Below, piece by piece: positions 5,951 to 10,144 of a stretch of DNA of 10,144 nucleotides (its first letter is position 1; every line of letters starts with the position of its first letter). The notes below the pieces were generated by a model. That model saw only the letters and a program-made list of their open reading frames with translations. It was not told the origin of the DNA and did not search any database. The position numbers were made by a program, and so were the translations under genes. The stretch covers positions 1 through 10,144 of the forward strand of contig SKGI01000075.1 of NCBI GenBank assembly GCA_007117555.1, given 5' to 3'. The DNA is from Candidatus Izemoplasma sp. Lineage in GTDB: Bacteria > Bacillota_I > Bacilli_A > Izemoplasmatales > Izemoplasmataceae.

Positions 5951-6763
5951 ATGTCTGAACATCGCGCCGTTGAACGCACAACTGATCCGCTTACACAAAC
6001 CGCTTTAGTTAAAGCGCTTCAGCATCTCGGTTTAAAAGCTGGCGATACCGTACTCGTTCATGCATCATTATCTTCTCTTGGTTGGGTCATCGGTCAAGAA
6101 ATGGCCGTCATCAATGCTTTACTCGATGTGCTTGGTGCGCACGGCACACTTATGATGCCGGCGCATACAGCGGGAAATTCTGAACCTTCTAATTGGGAAA
6201 ACCCACCCATTCCTAAAACATGGTGGCCACTTGTAAGAGAACACGCGCCAGCTTTTGACCCTTTAACTTCACCAACGCGTGGGATGGGTCGCATAGCTGA
6301 ACTGTTTCGTACGTATCCAAACGTCCACCGCTCAAGCCACCCAGAAGTGTCATTTGCAGCACACGGTCCAAACGCACAAGCACTCATCCTAGATCACGCA
6401 CACAGCCCTATGTTTGGAGAATCTTCTCCACTTGGTGCCCTAACACGTCTGCAAGGCAAAGTGTTGTTATTAGGGGTGGGTTATGATGTGTGTACGCTCT
6501 TACACCTTTCTGAAGTGCTGGCACAAGTTCGACCGATGAAACGTTATGGTCACGCGATTCAAGTGCGTGGTAAACGCGCTTGGGCCACGGTAAGAGACTA
6601 CGATTATGATGATGCGCCTTTCGAAGAAATTGGAAAAGCATTCGAAGTTGATAACTCAGTCAACATAAGCACAGTTGGTTTAGCAACATGTCGGCTCATT
6701 GATGCAAAACCTTTAGTCGATTTTGGAACACGTTGGTTGCAGAAACATCTGAATCGTCCTTAA
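5951..6763 (+). CDS. AAC(3)/YokD-family N-acetyltransferase
   Basis: A 270-residue cytosolic enzyme of the aminoglycoside 3-N-acetyltransferase family, which transfers acetyl from acetyl-CoA to an amino group. Family marks in order: VLVHASLSSLGWV (34-46) with His37, LMMPAHT (67-73), NPPIP and WW (84-92), FDPLTSPTRGMG (102-113), SSHPEVSFAAHG (128-139), GESSPLG (156-162), LLLGVGYDVCTLLHLSE (172-188) with His185 and Glu188, and an FEEIG segment (224-228). These resemble B. subtilis YokD and antibiotic-acetylating members. Many chromosomal members have no resistance role, so the true substrate is open. ATG 5951 is chosen because it gives the family N-terminus and a GGGG site lies 10 bases upstream; ATG 5933 adds six residues but has no ribosome binding site. 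It follows the unknown gene closely, probably in one operon, and ends at a strong terminator. Confidence 0.88.
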   Translation: MSEHRAVERTTDPLTQTALVKALQHLGLKAGDTVLVHASLSSLGWVIGQEMAVINALLDVLGAHGTLMMPAHTAGNSEPSNWENPPIPKTWWPLVREHAPAFDPLTSPTRGMGRIAELFRTYPNVHRSSHPEVSFAAHGPNAQALILDHAHSPMFGESSPLGALTRLQGKVLLLGVGYDVCTLLHLSEVLAQVRPMKRYGHAIQVRGKRAWATVRDYDYDDAPFEEIGKAFEVDNSVNISTVGLATCRLIDAKPLVDFGTRWLQKHLNRP

Positions 6764-6779
6764 AGCTTAAAGCTTATTA

Positions 6780-6807
6780 AAACAACCGGCTGCATGGCCG
6801 GTTGTTT
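6780..6807. terminator. Strong terminator between convergent genes
   Basis: A perfect 10-base stem, AACAACCGGC with GCCGGTTGTT (6781-6790 and 6797-6806), extended by one A-T pair, closes a TGCATG loop. T residues follow on the plus strand, and TTTTAATAA follows on the minus strand, so it can end both the acetyltransferase gene and the convergent nuclease gene. The stem starts 17 bases after the acetyltransferase stop and lies about 36 bases beyond the nuclease stop. Just before it, TTAAAGC is repeated in tandem. Confidence 0.85.
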
Positions 6808-6842
6808 ACATCTTTATTACTTATGACAAATTTGCTAAGTGA

Positions 6843-7433
6843 CTAGTCTTGATATGGAAACTCTGGATCGCGTTCACCATGAATACGTCGGCCTGTTTCT
6901 TTTGTCGCAAACCATGCAAGGGTCATCTCTTCGCCAAAGCGGGTTCGAATGCCAGAACTTTCCGTGAAAGCAAGTTCAATTAGTTCAAGATTAAGCAGCC
7001 GACCATCGACCCAAACAAAAGCTAAGTAACGCCCATACGTTCCTAAACGCGTCGTAGAAGGGTCCCACTCAAGCACGATGGTTTCAGCTTCATTCAAGCG
7101 ATCGCAAACATAACGAGACGCTGCAGCGCCCCACGGTTCAGCATTTCGACCGACTTCAGGTGTATCGATGCCTAAAAATCTGACCGAATAGTGTGTTAGT
7201 CCACCATCTTCTGTAAACCGTGCTGTATCACCATCGATACAGCGATACAGTTCAACAGCGCCAAGGCCGTCATCAACAAATGATTTTCCTTCGTACTCAA
7301 GATCAAATACAATGGCATCCGTAAACGGCGTTAAAAGTTCAACTGGTTTTTGACTTGTTTCAACGTCACAACCCATAAACGCAAAAATCATAACTAGAAA
7401 TAGAACGACCATGATTGTGCGCGGTATTTTCAT
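6843..7433 (-). CDS. Lipoprotein thermonuclease (SNase family)
   Basis: Probable secreted, membrane-anchored nuclease of 196 residues that degrades DNA or RNA with calcium outside the cell. Residues 1-22 form a lipoprotein signal peptide (Lys/Arg start, hydrophobic core, lipobox FMGC with Cys22; Phe and Met at -3 and -2 are not the classical choices). A linker leads to an SNase domain at about 57-190. Every active-site position of staphylococcal nuclease has a match: DGDT (67-70, Asp69 as Asp21), Arg85 as Arg35, IDTPE (89-93; Asp90, Thr91 and Glu93 as Asp40, Thr41 and Glu43) and YGR (133-135; Arg135 as Arg87). The start is supported by AAAGGAAGA (7447 to 7439) with 5 bases to the ATG. The gene is convergent with the acetyltransferase gene and divergent from the CotH-like lipoprotein gene. 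A role in nucleotide scavenging would fit the nearby GMP reductase but is only inference. Confidence 0.92.
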   Translation of the reverse strand: MKIPRTIMVVLFLVMIFAFMGCDVETSQKPVELLTPFTDAIVFDLEYEGKSFVDDGLGAVELYRCIDGDTARFTEDGGLTHYSVRFLGIDTPEVGRNAEPWGAAASRYVCDRLNEAETIVLEWDPSTTRLGTYGRYLAFVWVDGRLLNLELIELAFTESSGIRTRFGEEMTLAWFATKETGRRIHGERDPEFPYQD

Positions 7434-7479
7434 TTAAATCTTCCTTTCAATCATGCAAATCAACTTTCTAAACAGTGCC

Positions 7480-7488
7480 ATTATAACA
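7480..7488 (-). promoter_or_regulatory. Extended -10 promoter of the nuclease gene
   Basis: On the minus strand TGTTATAAT is a perfect extended -10 element (TATAAT at 7485 to 7480 preceded by TGT). No good -35 box is found 16-18 bases upstream. The leader would be about 40 bases long and contains the AAAGGAAGA ribosome binding site. Confidence 0.55.
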
Positions 7489-7549
7489 TAGTCATTTAAT
7501 TAAATCCTTTTAGACTATCAACAAGTTTTAAATCTTTAATGAAAGTTTT

Positions 7550-7555
7550 GGTGAT
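7550..7555 (+). promoter_or_regulatory. Ribosome binding site of the CotH-like gene
   Basis: GGTGAT pairs with the 3' part of the consensus AGGAGGTGAT rather than with its core, and lies 5 bases before ATG 7561. Together with the lipoprotein signal peptide directly after the ATG it fixes the start. Confidence 0.55.
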
Positions 7556-7560
7556 AAGCA

Positions 7561-10144
7561 ATGAAAAAAGTCATGCTCTTACTCTTAGGAAGTCTATTCA
7601 TTTTTACCTTATTTGCCTGTCGGGATGAAGTTGAGTCACCATCTAATGATAACGGCGATAATCACTACGATGACACACCGATAGCCTTAGCTGATCCGTC
7701 CCTTGAATCTGCCATTCGTGAAACACTTGGACACTTTGATGGCCCGTTGACACATCAAGAAGCTAGTCAACTTGAACGGCTTGATGCACGGGGGTTAGAC
7801 ATCGTATCTTTGCAAGGCATTGAAATTTTTAGTCAACTGAAACACCTTGATTTACGTGATAATCAGATTGGTGATTTAAGTCCTCTCGCAAGTCTTGTAA
7901 ATATGCAGACACTCGATGTATCGCGCAACCCGCTTACGCATGACGATCTGGATATGTTACGTGGTATGACGGCTCTTGAACACTTAAATGTTCGCGATAC
8001 AGGAATTACCCGTTTAGATGTGCTTACGTGGATGCCTGAACTGACGTACTTGAACATCCACTCAAATAGGCGGATTGAAAGTTTAGCACCGATCGCCCAT
8101 CTTCACGCCCTTGAAACACTGATTGCAAGACATGTCCCTGTAGCGGATGACATTATCTATTTACAAGAGCTAACCAACCTTATCCGCTTAAATTTGCGCA
8201 ATACATTCATTCAAGATGTCAGTGTTTTAGCGAACCTCATGGCGCAAGGCGCCTTACAAGATGACCCTTTAAGAGAACGGTATGCCGATGTTGATTTGCG
8301 TGATAATCCGATTCCTTGGGCGCGTACAGATACGGATGCTGGCTACAATTTATTAAGTCCTTATTGGGAAAATATCCGTGATTCTGAACCGACTTTACTA
8401 CCATCATTGCCTGCACGTGAACACCCAATTTATATTAACGAATTCGTGTCTTCTAACGGTGAAGGTCTTCAAGATGAAGACGATTCAACTGAAGACTGGA
8501 TTGAACTTTATAACCCAAACAGTACCCCATACAGTTTAGAAGGCCATTTTTTAAGCGATGATTCAGATAATCAAACAAGATGGGCCTTTCCAGCCCATGT
8601 AACCATTCCTGCGCGGGGCTACTTAATTGTGTTTGCATCAGGTAAAGATCGCACTGAACCAAATCAACCTTTACATACAAACTTTCGCATCGATGCATTT
8701 GGAGAAGCCCTTACGCTCACAGCACCTGATGGCACGACACGCATCGACCATGTGCCCGCTATTTTAGTGCCACGAAATATGAGTTTTGGCCGGCAACCAG
8801 ATGGAGGGGACGCCTGGCACTATTTCCCATTAAGCGCCACTACACCGGGCCGTAGTAATAACCACGCGACCACTTGGGTCATGCCAAGAAACTTTTATCC
8901 TACCGAACCACCAGCAGGAAACACCGAATCGTTTGATCGTCTGTTTAATGACACTCAAGCCAAGTCTTTTACAGTCATCATTTCACAATCAGAATGGGAT
9001 GCGCTTGATGCTATCATGCGTTCTTATCACCAACAGTTTAATGATTGGCGAACTTCAGTCTATGCCCGCGCTGATTTACTATATGAAGACGAAGATGGTC
9101 AAGTGTTCATTGAAAATATTGGCTTCCGTTCACGGGGTAACTTATCAAGAGTTCGTTTACAAAATGATGACGGACACCTCAACTTATCCCATTTTAAATT
9201 TTCATTTGATGAAGATTTCGATGATCCACTCTTTAGTAAACTGCGGCAACGGACCGTCTTTGAACTCGGTACACTTGACCTCAAGTTTAATCGCAATCGG
9301 GATGCCACCTACATTACCGAAAAGTTCGCTTTAGATTTGTTCAATGACTTTGATGTGATGGCGGCGCGAACAACATTGGCAAATGTCTATGTTCAAATCG
9401 GTGATGAAACGCATTATTATGGCCTTTACACTGCATTTGAGCCGATTGATGATTTATTTATTGAACGTCGGTTTGAAGAAGAAGCTCAAACAGGCAACTT
9501 ATATAAATCACTTTGGCAACAATTCGGACCTGCTTCCTTGCAACCTATTACCGATTCAAGAGCGATTGGCATTAAAGATACGAGTATTCATTACCGGCCT
9601 GCTTATGACTTAAAAACCAATCGAAACTTACGTGACCATTCTGAACTGTTAGCGTTAATTGACAATCTTAATACACTGCAAGGTGATGCTTTAGAAACGT
9701 ATGTTCGGACGCATATAGAAATCGATGCGCTGTTGCGCCTTTATGCTGCAGGCGTACTGATTGGCAATGTCGATGATTATCGCGCAATGGCAAATAATTA
9801 TTATCTATATCATAACCCTCTAACCCATAAATGGCACATGATTCCTTTTGATTATGATCACGGTTTAGGACAAGGTTGGCAAGGAGAGCCTGTCTTTAAT
9901 AACCATACGGTTGGAGCCGATATCATCAACTGGGGGCGCGTCACTGAACATTTGCTTGGTCGTGATCACTATGCCCACCCGCTTGCGGATCGAATCTTAG
10001 CGATCCCAAGTTTTAAAGCACAATATCTCGACTATGTCGAGACACTGTTAAATCCAGCCAATAATCTATTCACTTTCGAACGTTTCGAGACACTTTATCT
10101 TAGTCAAAAAGCGCTTTACGGTGACTTAGTTGGCGACTCGATGA
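7561..10144 (+). CDS. LRR-lamin tail-CotH kinase surface lipoprotein, partial
   Basis: The frame is open from ATG 7561 to the right edge (861 codons seen), so the C-terminus is missing. Residues 1-20 are a lipoprotein signal peptide (MKK, hydrophobic core, LFAC with Cys20), followed by an acidic Asn/Asp-rich spacer. Residues about 70-225 are internalin-like leucine-rich repeats of about 22 residues (for example LKHLDLRDNQIGDLSPLASL at 94-113). Residues about 291-433 are a lamin-tail domain (YINEFVSSN, DWIELYNP, DGGDAWHYFPLSATTPGRSN). From about 465 there is a CotH kinase domain: GFRSRGNLSR (521-530), NRNRDATYITEKFALDLF (577-594), YGLYTAFEPID (620-630), GNVDDY (735-740) and FDYDHGLG (763-770); Asp738 or Asp739 and Asp764/Asp766 fit the catalytic and metal-binding acids. 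CotH proteins are Fam20C-like secreted protein kinases. This one probably phosphorylates envelope proteins on the outer membrane face; the substrate is unknown. Confidence 0.9.
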   Translation, partial: MKKVMLLLLGSLFIFTLFACRDEVESPSNDNGDNHYDDTPIALADPSLESAIRETLGHFDGPLTHQEASQLERLDARGLDIVSLQGIEIFSQLKHLDLRDNQIGDLSPLASLVNMQTLDVSRNPLTHDDLDMLRGMTALEHLNVRDTGITRLDVLTWMPELTYLNIHSNRRIESLAPIAHLHALETLIARHVPVADDIIYLQELTNLIRLNLRNTFIQDVSVLANLMAQGALQDDPLRERYADVDLRDNPIPWARTDTDAGYNLLSPYWENIRDSEPTLLPSLPAREHPIYINEFVSSNGEGLQDEDDSTEDWIELYNPNSTPYSLEGHFLSDDSDNQTRWAFPAHVTIPARGYLIVFASGKDRTEPNQPLHTNFRIDAFGEALTLTAPDGTTRIDHVPAILVPRNMSFGRQPDGGDAWHYFPLSATTPGRSNNHATTWVMPRNFYPTEPPAGNTESFDRLFNDTQAKSFTVIISQSEWDALDAIMRSYHQQFNDWRTSVYARADLLYEDEDGQVFIENIGFRSRGNLSRVRLQNDDGHLNLSHFKFSFDEDFDDPLFSKLRQRTVFELGTLDLKFNRNRDATYITEKFALDLFNDFDVMAARTTLANVYVQIGDETHYYGLYTAFEPIDDLFIERRFEEEAQTGNLYKSLWQQFGPASLQPITDSRAIGIKDTSIHYRPAYDLKTNRNLRDHSELLALIDNLNTLQGDALETYVRTHIEIDALLRLYAAGVLIGNVDDYRAMANNYYLYHNPLTHKWHMIPFDYDHGLGQGWQGEPVFNNHTVGADIINWGRVTEHLLGRDHYAHPLADRILAIPSFKAQYLDYVETLLNPANNLFTFERFETLYLSQKALYGDLVGDSM

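Larger units (their letters stand above)
7434..7560. other. Divergent intergenic region between two lipoprotein genes
   Basis: The 127 bases hold the nuclease promoter (minus strand, below) and the start signals of the CotH-like gene. For the plus strand the best promoter candidate is weak: TAGACT (7511-7516), an 18-base spacer and TTTAAT (7535-7540), placing the start close to the ribosome binding site. No clear shared operator is visible. Confidence 0.45.

Noticed and set aside
5951..6763. A true aminoglycoside resistance gene
   Set aside because: The family match is clear, but there is no mobile element or resistance context, and many chromosomal YokD-like members are not known to confer resistance.
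6761..6778. Tandem TTAAAGC copies with two AAGCTT sites after the acetyltransferase stop
   Set aside because: Only two short copies, adjoining a terminator; too small to call a repeat array or attachment site.
8933..9613. Two plus-strand open frames within the CotH region (8933-9334 and 9383-9613)
   Set aside because: They are out-of-frame readings of the continuous LRR-LTD-CotH gene, which has unbroken domain motifs in its own frame; they do not indicate a frameshift.

Overview
The window reads as ordinary chromosome from a low-GC Gram-positive bacterium. Supporting signs are Shine-Dalgarno sites of the AGGAGGTGAT type, extended -10 promoters, many short stem-loop plus T-run terminators, a TTG start codon and lipoprotein signal peptides with no LPXTG anchors. 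The mix of families (a DhaL/DegV fusion next to the left edge, PadR with a HAAS/DUF4097 partner, a CotH-type surface lipoprotein) would suit Bacillota or a relative of the mollicutes that keeps the standard code, such as the Acholeplasma/Izemoplasma side. That placement is inference. Trp is encoded by TGG throughout and padR appears to end at TGA, so the mycoplasma code is not indicated. I saw no mobile element, CRISPR array, tRNA or rRNA.

Layout. At 1-249 lies a divergent promoter region: one promoter points left, off the window, and the other drives a 596-residue protein at 250-2040 that joins a FakA-like fatty acid kinase half to a DegV/FakB-like fatty acid-binding half. It ends at a bidirectional terminator shared with the convergent GMP reductase gene guaC (2115-3197, minus strand). 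guaC diverges from a two-gene unit: a PadR-family repressor (TTG start, 3347-3727), overlapped by 62 bases by a fused HAAS(DUF1700)-DUF4097 protein (3666-4640). A perfect 14-base palindrome fills most of the spacer of the proposed padR promoter, which suggests autoregulation.

After a terminator, a promoter precedes a 370-residue protein of unknown family (4812-5924) and an AAC(3)/YokD-family N-acetyltransferase (5951-6763), probably one operon. A strong terminator at about 6780-6807 separates these from two divergently transcribed surface genes: a lipoprotein nuclease of the SNase family (6843-7433, minus) and a large lipoprotein (7561 to beyond the right edge) made of leucine-rich repeats, a lamin-tail domain and a CotH-type kinase domain.

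Taken together: the first gene handles uptake and phosphorylation of exogenous fatty acids, guaC recycles guanine nucleotides, the PadR unit looks like an effector- or stress-responsive switch, and the last two genes put a nuclease and a probable protein kinase on the outer face of the membrane. The points most worth a second look are the one-chain FakA-FakB fusion, the PadR operator and overlap with a membrane-free HAAS-DUF4097 partner, the unknown gene paired with an AAC(3)-like enzyme, and the LRR-LTD-CotH lipoprotein.
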